Shown here piece after piece: positions 12,704-22,662 of a DNA stretch of 64,000 nucleotides; within the stretch, counting starts at the first letter, position 1, and every line of letters starts with the position of its first letter. Source of the stretch: Triangularia verruculosa. Lineage: Eukaryota > Ascomycota > Sordariomycetes > Sordariales > Podosporaceae. The notes beneath the pieces were generated by a model. That model had not been told where the DNA came from. It did not search any database and was given only the letters and a program-made list of their open reading frames with translations. The stretch spans positions 124,001 through 188,000 of the forward strand of contig MU863934.1 in the NCBI GenBank assembly GCA_033296885.1, in the 5' to 3' direction. The position numbers and the translations under genes were made by a program.

Positions 12704-14167
12704 ATGGCTTCCAGTAAGATCAAGTCGACACCACCGCTCGGTGTGCCAACGTGGGATTTTAGTAATATTAACAGACCTCAAGGCCGCACCGCAGAGGGTA
12801 TCTGGAGGTTTCACTCCACCGAAGACGATCTAAAGCATGACGCAGGGGCTCTCAAGAAGGGCGAAATATATGGCCGAGATGAGTTCTACAAGCGAGCCAA
12901 AGCCTGGTACAAGGCGGAGTTGGACCGCCTGATCTATCTTCGCGCACTCGAAGAGGTACGGTAAATTATGCCAACCCAACACAGCCCAGCCCGCAGTGGT
13001 GTGTGTTGGTAGCATCAACCGGGCGGGCAGACTGCCAACCAACTGTTGCACTACATCTCGCTGGCACAACACAATGCTAACAAGTGGCACCAACAGAAAA
13101 AGGTCTCTGCCCATCATCCGAATGCGGACGGAGATAAACAGCCAACAGCCGACGAGGGGGCGGACACACCGGCGGCCGCTAGCGAAAGCAAAGGTCCAAC
13201 AAGGATCCAGCCTTCTCGGGCAGCAAAACGAAAAGTGCCGCTTACCACCACTGCTCCGGTCACCAAGAAGCAGGCAAGAACCCGTAAGAAGGCGGTCGCC
13301 ACCAACTTCTTGCATACAGGGCTTGACTACACCCTCGAGGCGTTTGACTGGTATGTTCTTACCCTCCATACCAACCCGGTGATCACCTGGGAAACTGCCT
13401 GCAACAAAGGATACGTAGACTCGGAACCAGCAACATGGCTTTCTTGCTAACCCTGAGCGTGCTTAATCAGGGAGATCTCTAATGTCCTCCTTGACGCGTC
13501 CCAGTCCCCAAACGTCCCAGTCCACCAACACAAGCCCGACGACCCCGAGTCCGAAGTGGGCCGTGACATCGCCTTTCTGCTCCTCCGCCTCGGAGGTCAA
13601 GTAGCACGGATAATCTCAGAAATCCACACCGATGGGTACATCAAGCGGCGCAAGGCGGGGAACCTCCGTTGCGCGGTCGACACGGCTCTCAAGGCGAGAC
13701 GCAAGAAGTACAGGCTGCCCAAGGAAAGCAGCTTCCAGCCAGCGGCGAAGGTGCTCCCCGGGGAGGATCATGTATACGAGTCGGAAGGTAAGAAGCAGCC
13801 TACCACTTTGTACTCGCTGGGAATCGATGCGCAGGAGGGAAGGAGTGCAAGTGCAGGCACGCCGGCTCCTGAGGCGGAGATGATGATCAGTCCTACCCTG
13901 GGGAGATGGCCTGTCCGTGGTGTTGAAGCTGATCGTGAAGTAGAGAGCCCGGAGTTCCTGAGGGACACGGGCTGTCAGCCGCCGGATCCGAAAGAGATAG
14001 TGGCGTTTGAGCGCAGGGAGAGGGAGCTGGCGGGGGATCTGAAGAGGCCGCTGGTGGAGAAGTTGGAGAGGGATTGTACGGTGACGGTGAGCGGGTTGAA
14101 GTTTGCGGTTGATTTGTGTCAGTCGGAGAAGGGGAGTGAGGACGGGGCGAGGTTTGTGATGTTGTAG
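12704..14167 (+). CDS. Hypothetical protein, three exons, basic central region
   Basis: Exons are 12704-12955, 13031-13350 and 13471-14167. Introns are 75 and 120 bp, the second with GTATGT and a GCTAAC branch. The spliced product is 422 aa and frame-consistent at both joins (RALEE/TANQLLHY and FDW/EISNV, where the Trp codon is split). The N-terminal part (WDFSNINRPQGRTAEGIWRF) and the YISLAQHNANKWHQQKK helix look conserved. Residues about 130-190 are Lys/Arg/Thr-rich (PSRAAKRKVPLTTTAPVTKK) and may serve as a nuclear localisation signal. The third exon holds an amphipathic segment (GRDIAFLLLRLGGQVARII) and a charged C terminus. I do not recognise the family. It is the first clear gene after the gene-poor stretch. 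Confidence 0.75.
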
Positions 14168-14304
14168 GGCAATGTCTCGCTGGTCTATCTTGTCATTCTT
14201 GTCGCTTGTATTCTGACTGTAAGAAATTGTCATTCTGACTATCTTGTTCCTTGTTATTATCATTGTCCTCCACTCTTCTAGCTATTCAGGCCAAGTAAAG
14301 CCGA

Positions 14305-15114
14305 TTAAGCACGCCCAGCACCGAGCCTCAACCCAATGGGGCCCAGGCCAAGATCAATGCTAATCCCACCAGCCCAATCTCCCGGCCTGCCAATATCTCT
14401 CAAGATGCTGCTCAGTCTGATCCTCCCTGAGGTGTAATCAGTCACAACCCTGTCAATGGTGCCCGTAATCCTGACGACTTCTCTAAAGGTATTCGTTTCC
14501 AAACCGCCATCAACGCGATCATCAATCGTCTTGGCCAACTGCCAATGAATCCCATGTCAGCAAATATCCAAACAGCCCCACCCATCACTCAAAAAGGTCT
14601 TCAGATCACTGGTACTGCTGCTGCTACTCACATCATAAACCGCATCCCCCCACCTCTCCAACGCCCTCCCAACCTTTGACCCAACAGTCGACGCAAACAA
14701 CCGTCCCAGCTTGCTCTCATCCCCGATCCTCTCGGTCAGCTCCTTGATCCGATCAAAGAGATCCCCAACGGCCTTGTCAATGTTCCTGGCGTCACGACCG
14801 CTGTACTTGGGCTCGCGGCCGCGGCGGTCCTCGTCGATGATGGCGTTGCGGTCCTCGGCGGCGGTGGAGGCGAGGTCTTCGAGCCCGTCGACGACAACGG
14901 CGAAGGGGCCGCGGGCGTCGTCGCGGAAGAGGACGGCGGCGCGGGTGGAGAGGTCACGGGCGGAGGGGATCAGGTCGCGGGTGTTGCGAGTGAGGAGCTC
15001 GAGGCTGCGGACGATGTCCGAGGCCGGCAGACGGGCGGCGGCTTGGACTCCGGCCACGGCGGCAAGGGACGGGGCGGCGCTGAGGCCGAGAGCGAGGAGG
15101 GAAAGGAGTTGCAT
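14305..15114 (-). CDS. Secreted helical protein, possibly HsbA-like
   Basis: Exon 1 is 15114-14632 and exon 2 is 14538-14305. The 93-bp intron has donor GTGAGT and a TTGGCAG acceptor after a GCTGAC branch. The product is 238 aa. It starts with a clear signal peptide (MQLLSLLALGLSAAPSLAAV) followed by almost continuous predicted helix with leucine, isoleucine and charged residues in heptad-like order (SDIVRSLELLTRNTRDLIP; DKAVGDLFDRIKELTERIG). The product contains only one Cys-free helical block and no enzyme motif. Length, signal peptide and helical pattern resemble fungal hydrophobic surface-binding protein A (HsbA) cell-wall proteins, but that assignment is tentative. If exon 1 is read through, the frame ends at 14557 and the C terminus is lost. 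Confidence 0.7.
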
Positions 15115-15212
15115 TTTCAGTATTTAGTGATGAGGTAGAGTCTGATGGGCGAGAACTTGTGTTGTAAAGGGTGAAGATCTGAGGGGAGGGTAAGTGATCG
15201 ACGGAAGGGTGG

Positions 15213-15219
15213 ATTTATA
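15213..15219 (-). promoter_or_regulatory. TATA box (TATAAAT)
   Basis: TATAAAT on the minus strand lies about 100 bp upstream of the ATG at 15114 of the secreted helical protein gene. Confidence 0.55.
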
Positions 15220-15855
15220 CCGCTTGGGTCATCTGTTGTTGAACGGTGAGCATGGGGACTTCTGTTGTTTTGGCGAGAAAGATTTGACATGATTGGAACG
15301 GAAAGTAAGATGAAAGTGTCTTAACCACCGCGAACTCTGTCGGCAGAGTGGAATTTAGTTACTGGGTTGTACGGCCAAAGACTGGAATGCAGACGGCACA
15401 TGGGCGGGATGGCAGATCTAGATTCACGATCACCGCCGCGATCGACGGGAGGATAGGTCTGATACTTAGGTAGCATGGCGAGCTGATGAAAATAGCCGCT
15501 TGTAGTGATATCGCAGCTATTTGTCCGGATAGGTACCTAGGTAGTCCAAACTTGCGACAGGCAAATTATAATTCCGCGTAATCCAGCTATAGTCGGCGCC
15601 ACTGCCAATCTACCTATCTGTACAATGATTCAAATGCCTCCTAAATCACATAATGCCCAACTAATCCATACACGCCAGAAATTTGCCCATGGACCTCTTG
15701 TCTTCCCTTGTCTGCCTTCCAAATTCCATTTGACAATAAGAATAAGCCCGGACCTATCCAACACCCCGTTCACCCGACGGTAGAAAACCTTCTATTGGGA
15801 TCTAGGCTCTGCTACCTACCTTCGTTCTATGGCCCTGGTAAAAAAAACCGCCATC
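15220..15855. other. Intergenic, no gene seen
   Basis: This lies between the 5' end of the secreted gene and the 3' end of the RRPS-repeat gene. Contents include short TAGGTA/TACCTAGGTAG motifs near 15468 and 15532. No credible coding sequence is present. Confidence 0.5.
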
Positions 15856-16821
15856 TCAGCGTCTCCCACCCACAGTCCCAGCCCCCATTGCCGGAGCCGG
15901 ACCATTCCCTCCCGCGGGCCCAGCCGGCGGCGCCTTATTCCTATCTTTCCCGCTAGGCGTCAGAAGCATCGCAATCCCCAGCGGAATTGGCAAGAAGAAT
16001 GGGAGAGGATTGTACGGGCTCGCCATCATGGTGACGGCATAGGTCTGGTTGATCTGCGTCTTTGTTGCTTGGTCTACTTGCTGTGTGATTTGCGGCCTGC
16101 CGCTTACACCACCAGCAGAGCCGCTGCCGCCGCCACCACCACCACCAGGTGCGGACGGTCGTTTGGAATGCTGGTGCTGTTGGTGTGCTGCCGGAGGACG
16201 ACGCTTGTGCTGATGAGATTGAGGTTGTGGCTGGGGTTGGTAGGTAGGCCCTGATGGGCGCCGGTTGTGTTGATGAGGGTAAGTAGATCCTGATGGACGC
16301 CGGGTGTGAGTCGGTGCTGATGGTCGCCGTGGAGAAATATTTGCCTGGCTATTGCTCGCTGATGGACGGCGGGCATGTTCTGGCGCTGATGGGCGACGGC
16401 TGGAGGCGAACTGACCGATGGATTCCCCTCCCAGCGATGGGCGGCGTCGATGGCCGGTGGCTTCTGTGGAGTTGGAGGGTCGTCGGTTGAGGGCCTGGGC
16501 TGTTTGGAGTGGTCGAGGGGCTGCTGAGGAGCGGAGCTCGGTTCGCTCTCTTTGGGTGGAGGAGTATGGTGTTGAGCGAGAGCCGGACGAGGATGGGATT
16601 GGCGACAATGGAGCTCTAGGGTCGATGCGCTCCCTTGTTGAAGACGAATACGGAGTTGATCTTGACTCCTGTGGCTCTCGAGATGACTGGGCCTCAGCTG
16701 TGGTGTTTGATCGCTTGATGTCTAATGGCTGGGGTGTGAGGCTGCTCTGGGGCACTTTGGGGAAAGCAGAGCTCCCCGGACGGGGATTGGTAGAGTTTGA
16801 TCTGCGTGGGACTGTAGACAT
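15856..16821 (-). CDS. Low-complexity protein with RRPS array and C-terminal hydrophobic segment
   Basis: The start is taken at the ATG at 16821 (MSTVPRRSNST...); an ATG 24 codons upstream would add an unlikely leader. The single-exon product is 321 aa. The first two-thirds is Ser/Arg/Pro-rich and disordered, with seven RRPS motifs spaced 10-25 residues apart (RRPSNST, RRPSLGG, RRPSAPEH, RRPSASN, RRPSAPTH, RRPSGSTY, RRPSGPTY) plus KRPS and RRPP variants. RRxS is the consensus for cAMP-dependent kinase, so multisite phosphorylation is a reasonable inference. A His/Gln-rich stretch and a Gly run follow. The end has a hydrophobic segment (PLPFFLPIPLGIAMLL) that could be a membrane helix, then a Gly/Pro/Ala tail. 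No family is recognised. Confidence 0.7.
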   Translation of the reverse strand: MSTVPRRSNSTNPRPGSSAFPKVPQSSLTPQPLDIKRSNTTAEAQSSREPQESRSTPYSSSTRERIDPRAPLSPIPSSSGSRSTPYSSTQRERTELRSSAAPRPLQTAQALNRRPSNSTEATGHRRRPSLGGESIGQFASSRRPSAPEHARRPSASNSQANISPRRPSAPTHTRRPSGSTYPHQHNRRPSGPTYQPQPQPQSHQHKRRPPAAHQQHQHSKRPSAPGGGGGGGSGSAGGVSGRPQITQQVDQATKTQINQTYAVTMMASPYNPLPFFLPIPLGIAMLLTPSGKDRNKAPPAGPAGGNGPAPAMGAGTVGGRR

Positions 16822-18246
16822 GTTCACGACAATAGCATGACAATGTGAGAAACTGAAGAAGTATATTTCGATTCTGAACTGTAAGAGAGTCATTTACATT
16901 CGATGCTATTTAACACGGATACTTGAAGGGAGTCGATGGCAATATTGCAACAGCATATCGTTCGATAAGAGCTTGTAGCGATTCAGGGGCAGTTTCAACA
17001 CCCCTGGCAGCACAGGCAAACGTACGATGCGAACTACCGTCAGGCCCGAGAGGATATTCCTTGTAATTGATCACTTTGTCCCCTCGCTGTTCCTTTACCC
17101 CAGGTTTTGATCAAATATAGGCTTGGGGATAGCTTCGAGATGCATTGACGTCCTGTTCAGTCCATTGTTGTCCCTCGTGCCAGTAGGGGTGCTGGGCGCC
17201 TTGACCATCCGGAATCAGATGGATTTGTGACATGGCGATAACTGAACGCAATGCTCGGACTTTCCCAGCTTGCATGAACGGTCGATAATCAATATTCCGG
17301 CTCCGATGATGCCGTTCATGACGAAAAGAAATCGGTGGCGACCGAATCGGATCGGGTGACCCCACCCCGGCACTTTGCGGCAAAGTGGATCCTCTTGCCC
17401 GAAGCATCACATTGCATTTTGGGCGGCAGCCAACTGACGGTGTTCGTCGCTGCTCCTGAGGACCAAGCAGGACGCACATCGGAACTTTGCTGACGTTTGT
17501 GAAGCCTATGGAAACCATTCGAACAACTGCCCAACCGGGCCTCGCCGCCCCAAAATAGGCAAGTGCGCCCGTATCGTCACGAGTGCCTGGATGACTGGAT
17601 GAAGTTCACGCACAAATATCGCAGACAGGGATGGTGGGGCGACCATGCCCGTGGGGAATGACGCAGCTGATCGGCCCTGGCGGATCCTGGCACAGCGACC
17701 CCGCACTCGAGAACGGCGTGAAAAGGGTTCACAACAGAAGCGTGGTGTAATTAGAATCCTCCATTCAGGGTCATGTAACGGTTCGCTATGCGTTGACTAA
17801 GGTAGTTCCAGTTTCCATTGTTCATTGGTAGAGCAACGATGTCCTCCTCTTGTTTGGTGACTCGCCCCGCTGTTAGTATACCCCGCATACTGAAGCGCAG
17901 GCTCTAGCAACAAGCCGGTACCTTCAACACCAGCATCAGCGTCAACGTCCGTCACCAAAGCTCGCCTCTCCATTCCATTATTGGTTTTTCCTTTCTTTGC
18001 CTCATCCAATAGCACTCACCGTCTCCCTGCCCATTTGACATCTGGTGGTTGCCAACAATCCAGGCTGCCAAGCAGTGGACCACCCCCGTCGTTAGCCCCC
18101 GAACAGCTGCATCCCGCACAAAAGACGCACACCCGTGATCCGCAGAACCGGCACAAACCACGCATCCCATTTTTTTGCCATCTCCCGTCTGCTGTGTTGC
18201 CTACTTTTCCTCTTCCTGTCTGAGGCGGTCAGATCGCTCATTCGTG
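16822..18246. other. Intergenic region upstream of the metallothionein
   Basis: This is about 1.4 kb without a credible gene. The open frames at 17111-17534 (minus) lack motifs or splice partners. It presumably carries the promoters of the flanking divergent genes. A small perfect hairpin, ACTTTGCGGCAAAGT, lies near 17383. Confidence 0.45.
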
Positions 18247-18254
18247 TATAAATA
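18247..18254 (+). promoter_or_regulatory. TATA box (TATAAATA) of the metallothionein gene
   Basis: A perfect TATAAATA lies 131 bp before the metallothionein ATG. It is followed by a CT/CA-rich leader (CCTCCATTTCATCATC...) typical of a strongly transcribed fungal gene. Confidence 0.7.
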
Positions 18255-18377
18255 CCCCCTCTGATCTCCCCATCTTCCACCTCCATTTCATCATCAGCTT
18301 CCAATCAATCATCAAACACACAATCCCAACAACCAACACACTTCACACAACAAACACAACACAAACCAATCATCAAA

Positions 18378-18528
18378 ATGGGTGGCACTTGCAACTGCTC
18401 CGGCTCTGCTTCCAGCTGCACCTGCGGCTCTGATTGTATGTCAACCTCACCCACACCACCTCCTTGCCTTCTCACACCTGCTAACCACCCACTCACCACC
18501 ATCAGGCTCCTGCTCTGGATGCAAATAA
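18378..18528 (+). CDS. Copper metallothionein, 26 aa
   Basis: Exon 1 (18378-18435) and exon 2 (18506-18528) are separated by a 70-bp intron with GTATGT, a GCTAAC branch and an ATCAG acceptor. The intron interrupts a cysteine codon (T/GC). The spliced peptide has 26 residues and seven cysteines: two CxC pairs, then CxC and a final Cys (MGGTCNCSGSASSCTCGSD, then CSCSGCK). The Neurospora crassa copper metallothionein is also about 26 residues, has seven cysteines in almost the same spacing, and its gene carries one intron. The role would be cytosolic chelation of Cu(I), usually induced by copper. The TATA box and CT-rich leader fit inducible high expression. The unspliced frame gives a misleading 82-aa ORF. 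Confidence 0.92.
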
Positions 18529-19623
18529 ATTCTTTGCTTGCATTCACATCTCACCATACACATGATACCCCGCAATCACAACGTTTCTTCACTTCACCAC
18601 AACATGACATCGCCGAAGATGGGTAGGGAATATGGAGTCGGTTGGCATTCATTTAGGCTATGGGAGTTGTGATAGGGCTACACAGAATGGAATAATTCGA
18701 GCTTCCGACAATCTCTAGTTTTAGATGAATGAATACTTTGGAAACAGTTTTCTCTTCTTGAATCGCTATTGCCTTTCTGCCTGATGGTCCCTTCCATGAG
18801 TAAGGTAAAGTGCCTACCCTGGCTCTTGCCGCTGTAGCTACCTTACCTACACTACCCATAGCTTCCATATTTTCAGTACGAAGAGGGGCAAGACCAGGGC
18901 ACTGGGACGTGGACAGGACTTGAACATGGAAGGCCGCCATGGATAGATCTTTTAATGAGTAAGCTATCTCCAGGGACTACTTTTGTAACATGGCTAACCT
19001 CTCTCAGTGCGCAAGCACTATTTCATAGATGCTAATATTTCGGTACCTACCTTATCCTTCTCTGTAATATAATCATCTCATGGTGGTGCCAATATCAACT
19101 GAGCTGGCGACAAAGGAGGGTTGACATTAGCGTTTGCTGCCTGGGAGGTAGCTTCGGCCGCTTTGAACTTGAATTCATGTTAGAAAGCTTTGGAGGACCC
19201 GAAAGCTTTTTGTGTCGTTTGACACTTTACAACCATACTTTTGCATCCTTTAGCCATCTATGATAGCATATTTATTATTCTAAGAGGTAAAAGCACCTAA
19301 GGTGTTGGTAGAGCATAGGTCGCTCCCCCAGCTTGTCTCGTTCATCTGATTCCGCTACTCTAGGGCAGGGCTGTGACGTGTTTTTGGCAGTTTACAATGA
19401 ATACAGCTTCTTGCCAGAAAAACCTGCGCACGACCGTTTATTCCAAAAACAACGAACATTTCTGGGACTACCAGCACTCCGCTAGCAAAGGCACGATACT
19501 CACCTTTCCAACTCTCACCCAACTGTTATCTTGCAACCGCTAACATTCTCACAAAGACAGGGTCGCTCTTCTTCTATTCTTCACCCACGCGAGAACTCTT
19601 CCAGGCTGTGGTCGACCGAAACA
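18529..19623. other. Metallothionein 3' region and intergenic sequence
   Basis: No credible gene is seen. Just before 19552 a GCTAAC...ACAAAGACAG branch/acceptor pair suggests that the next gene has a leader intron or an additional upstream exon that I could not place. Confidence 0.45.
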
Positions 19624-20040
19624 ATGTCCCCGGCTGATGAACTCGACGAGATGCTCAGCACCCTCACGAGCCAGGTCGCTTCGATCCGTCTCTTGACCAA
19701 CCGTCCGAAATACTCCGATGATAGCGACCCCAAGAACCAAGATTTCGTCATTCCGCGCGTCAACAAAATGCTGAACATTGCAGAAGGATGGATCATGAAG
19801 CTGCAGCATGACCTCGAGCAGCAGCAGCAGCGCGAGCGGGAACTGGCTGAGCAGTATGGTTGGGGTGGATGGGGCACATCGTCGCTGACACCTGCTGCCG
19901 ATTCGAGAGGGGAGTTTGATCCATTGCTTAAAGGCCTGGAGAGGGTCAAGATCGGCGTCTTTTTCTCTCTCGAAGGAGATGCGGGGGTTGGGAGGGAGAT
20001 GGTGAGCCGTGGGGTGCAGGCTTTCGAGGGGTGGGTCTGA
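19624..20040 (+). CDS. Small hypothetical protein with Gln-rich coiled coil
   Basis: The ATG at 19624 (after ACA) gives a 138-aa single-exon product. The same frame is open upstream to 19531 but without ATG. The protein is acidic, with amphipathic helix ADELDEMLSTLTSQVASIRL, a basic turn, a second helix ending in a Gln run (QHDLEQQQQRERELAEQYG), a GWGGWG linker and a C-terminal helix (LLKGLERVKIGVFFSL). A helical-bundle or adaptor protein is plausible; I do not recognise a family. A possible upstream exon cannot be excluded. The 189-aa frame on the other strand appears to be a shadow. Confidence 0.55.
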   Translation: MSPADELDEMLSTLTSQVASIRLLTNRPKYSDDSDPKNQDFVIPRVNKMLNIAEGWIMKLQHDLEQQQQRERELAEQYGWGGWGTSSLTPAADSRGEFDPLLKGLERVKIGVFFSLEGDAGVGREMVSRGVQAFEGWV

Positions 20041-20258
20041 GAACAAGCGGCACCGTTGACGGCGAGATATGCGAAATGTATCTGAACAAGCCGGGCAGTT
20101 GGCAAGGCCCATGACCACGGCATTCTACTTCACTGGAAAGGACTCGGTTGATCTGTCAACTCCCGAACTGAAATTGAAACTTGTCATCACTCAGCACCAG
20201 CCAGCATCAGTAAAGACAGAAGTACCTCTGACCAATAGATAACCAACAAACCATCACG

Positions 20259-20640
20259 ATGGCTTCCAACACCAACCAAAGCGAGGTTATTAACCCCTGG
20301 TCCACGCCTCAAATCGCTCCTCACCATCCCCATTCCTCAACTTCAATCCAACCTTCCCGTTATCAACTGCTTAATCTGCATGGTGACTGATGAACAGATC
20401 GCTATCCTTTTCACCCCACACGATCAGACCTTCACTGGGTTCCCGGGGTTGCGCTCATCTGCGGCCACATGATCTCCATCAGCTTGCTGCACCGGGCAGG
20501 CACAAATCCCAGCCGCAACCTCTGCCCTCAGGACTGACTCGTCCCTGACTTCCAATACCTTCCTCCACTCGTCATGTGCCCCGTCTGACGCTACGAACTC
20601 GAATTTGCTGACATTAGCCAGTGCTGACACATCCCCAATG
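20259..20640 (+). pseudogene. Decayed RING-finger gene relic
   Basis: Starting from ATG at 20259 (MASNTNQSEVINPW), the sequence carries recognisable RING pieces in different frames. They are NCLICM..DEQIAILFTPHD (from 20365), GVALICGHMISISLLHRAG (CGH at 20460) and VMCPV followed by TGA where the last zinc Cys codon should be, then RYELEF (from 20574). The CGH and CPV blocks share one frame but are separated by another TGA. The first C-x2-C block is in a different frame and the ATG in a third. The second Cys pair after CGH is missing. The order C-x2-C ... LICGHM ... CPV matches the intact RING gene 540 bp downstream, which reads CIIC ... LFCGHM ... CPVC. A tandem or ancient paralogue that has decayed is the simplest reading. 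The CGHM and CPV spacing is real sequence; the paralogy is inference. Confidence 0.55.
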
Positions 20641-21178
20641 TCTACACCAGCAACCCGGACCCCTCGGCCAGAGGCTTAAGACTACCCATTTTCCCCTTGA
20701 TTGGAATAGCGTAAGGAGGGAGATGGAGGAAGACTGCATCAGGTGAGGAGGCAGATAGCACAGGAGAGTTGAACTTGGGCTGGGTTGGTTGATCCTGCGA
20801 GTGCTGAACATTGAGCCAAGAAGAGCAGGGTCTTTTGCCATGGAGTATCTGCTGGCGATTAGTTTGGAACTAATCCTGGGAATAATGAAACGAAAAGGAA
20901 CCTGGAAGACAACAAAGAATGTACATGGCTCCTCGACCCACGGCCTCGCACGACAATGCTATTGTGCTTCCCTTGCATCACAGAGTTGGAGACCAAAGCG
21001 GAAATATGCCAAAGTATGATAAAGCAAAAACCTTCCAGAGTACAAAAGGGTAACTGATGAAAGGGAACAAAGATACAGCCGTCTTATATCTCAGCTTACC
21101 TACATTCTAATAGTTCCAGAGGCGTAAACCTGGCTCAACAGTGCTTTTGCAATTTCCATTGCTGAAAAAACCTTAAAC

Positions 21179-22129
21179 ATGGCTACAAACGACGGTGATA
21201 ACACCCAGAACAACGGTGAGAATACTCTAAACGACAAGAAAGGCGAAAGACGAGATATCGCCACCTGGCTACAATTCAAAGAGGCCGTGGCCGACCCGGA
21301 GTCCTACAAGCTTCCACCGTTGTTGAAATGCATTATATGTCTTGATGATGACATCCTGACCCCCTTTACGCCTCCCGACCGGGTTGCCACCGCCCAGCAA
21401 GGCGTAGTCCTCTTCTGCGGGCACATGTTCTGCGAAGACTGCTATCTCGAAGCAATGGCGGAGTTATACCCGCTCTGTCCCGTGTGTCGCGAGGACCTGA
21501 CGACCCCCAATTACCGCTGGGACGACAGTTGCAAGCACCCCGCCGCTCACTACCGCTTTGGCAACAAACCCCTCTTCCGCGCCCCCGTGACCCTCTCCGA
21601 GACCCACGCATGGGGCATAGACCCTCAAAAGCGAATCGTCAACGAGTCGTGGGATTCTCTATCACCAGCAGAAAAGAAGCGCGTTCCCCTCCCGCTCCAT
21701 TGCCGGAAATGTCGAACGGAAAGAGCGAAGGGTCTGGCACAAGAATTCCACACTCACGGCCGCGCCTGGAAAAAGCAGCCGCTGAGTGAAGTTTTACGAC
21801 AGTTGGATAGGAAGGGTCCGTGGACTGGCAGAGAGATGGAATGCGCTATCCCTACCACGAAGGGGAGGAAAAATATAATGGACCATGACAAGCACGACTA
21901 CGAAGCTTTTGTTCTGCATAATATGCAAGAGCAGCTTCATCTGGAGAATGATACCTGGGGCGGGCCAGCCCCTGCTCATCCGGGAGACTTTGATGAGATA
22001 CAAAGGCTTGCTATCGAGACTTCACTTCGCGAAACTGGCAAAACCCCGGCGCAGCTAAGAAAGGAAGCTGAGGAGAGGCTAGAGTTGGAAATACAGGAGC
22101 AAGGGAGGAACTACGGAAACTGGTGGTAG
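21179..22129 (+). CDS. RING-finger (C3HC4) protein, putative E3 ubiquitin ligase
   Basis: Single exon, 316 aa, starting at the ATG at 21179. Residues about 51-103 form a C3HC4 RING: C51-x2-C54, C80-x-H82, C85-x2-C88 and C100-x2-C103 (CIICLDDD; LFCGHMFCEDC; CPVCRED). An insertion-like loop of 25 residues separates the first two Cys from the rest. A second Cys/His cluster near residue 180 (LHCRKCRTERAKG) may bind another metal. The C-terminal 70 residues are charged and helical (AQLRKEAEERLELEIQEQ). RING proteins of this type recruit E2 enzymes and ubiquitylate substrates; the substrate here cannot be inferred. A decayed relative lies directly upstream. Confidence 0.82.
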   Translation: MATNDGDNTQNNGENTLNDKKGERRDIATWLQFKEAVADPESYKLPPLLKCIICLDDDILTPFTPPDRVATAQQGVVLFCGHMFCEDCYLEAMAELYPLCPVCREDLTTPNYRWDDSCKHPAAHYRFGNKPLFRAPVTLSETHAWGIDPQKRIVNESWDSLSPAEKKRVPLPLHCRKCRTERAKGLAQEFHTHGRAWKKQPLSEVLRQLDRKGPWTGREMECAIPTTKGRKNIMDHDKHDYEAFVLHNMQEQLHLENDTWGGPAPAHPGDFDEIQRLAIETSLRETGKTPAQLRKEAEERLELEIQEQGRNYGNWW

Positions 22130-22368
22130 GTACCTACCTACCTGACCGAGGTAATCTGCCCGAGTACCTCGAGGATAGGAGTCTTGACTATCAAATGGTG
22201 TTCTCAGGTCATAAAGACTTGTCAAAAAGAGTTTAAAGTGTCAAGTATTTGAAGTCTACCTACTGAACGCCTAGGTAACCTTGCGAGCGATGCCATCGTT
22301 AATACATGCGAATAGGCGCAAAGTACCTACCTAGGTAGTCCCTACCATGCAAGCCATCGTTACAAACA

Positions 22369-22662
22369 TTAACCACCAAATTCCTGGCCATCACCTGAGC
22401 TATCGGATAGATGGTCTTCTGTAAAGTCAAAAGACTCGGAATATTTACATCCCATCTGACCCCTGATAAAGTCTTTGATCTCTTCCATCATCTTCTCTAG
22501 CCGGGCAGGGCTTATTGTCTCTGGAAGAACATTCTCTTGTGGACACTCGCCCACGGGCTCCTGAGCGTTGTCTCCATTTTGAGTTCCGTTTTCGACCCCA
22601 TGATGCTGGACTCCATTTGTTCTCAGGTTTGAAGCCGTTGTCCTTGCTGGTGCGCAAAGCAA
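22369..22662 (-). other. Unassigned acidic open frame (possible terminal exon or gene fragment)
   Basis: The frame has protein-like composition: Asn/Gly/Gln-rich, then a helix ISPARLEKMMEEIKDFIRG, then an acidic tail ending SDSSGDGQEFGG and a stop at 22369. It has no good ATG at its 5' end. A CACCAG that could be an acceptor lies near 22646, but I could not find an upstream exon in phase. It could be the last exon of a small gene, or a gene remnant. Confidence 0.3.

Noticed and set aside
13616..14263. 215-codon minus-strand frame
   Set aside because: Antisense to exon 3 of the hypothetical gene at 12704; composition is low-complexity shadow.
18378..18626. 82-aa ORF starting at the metallothionein ATG
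   Set aside because: It reads through an intron with perfect signals; the spliced 26-aa peptide is the real product.
19549..20118. 189- and 180-codon minus-strand frames
   Set aside because: They overlap the better-supported plus-strand gene and show no domain.
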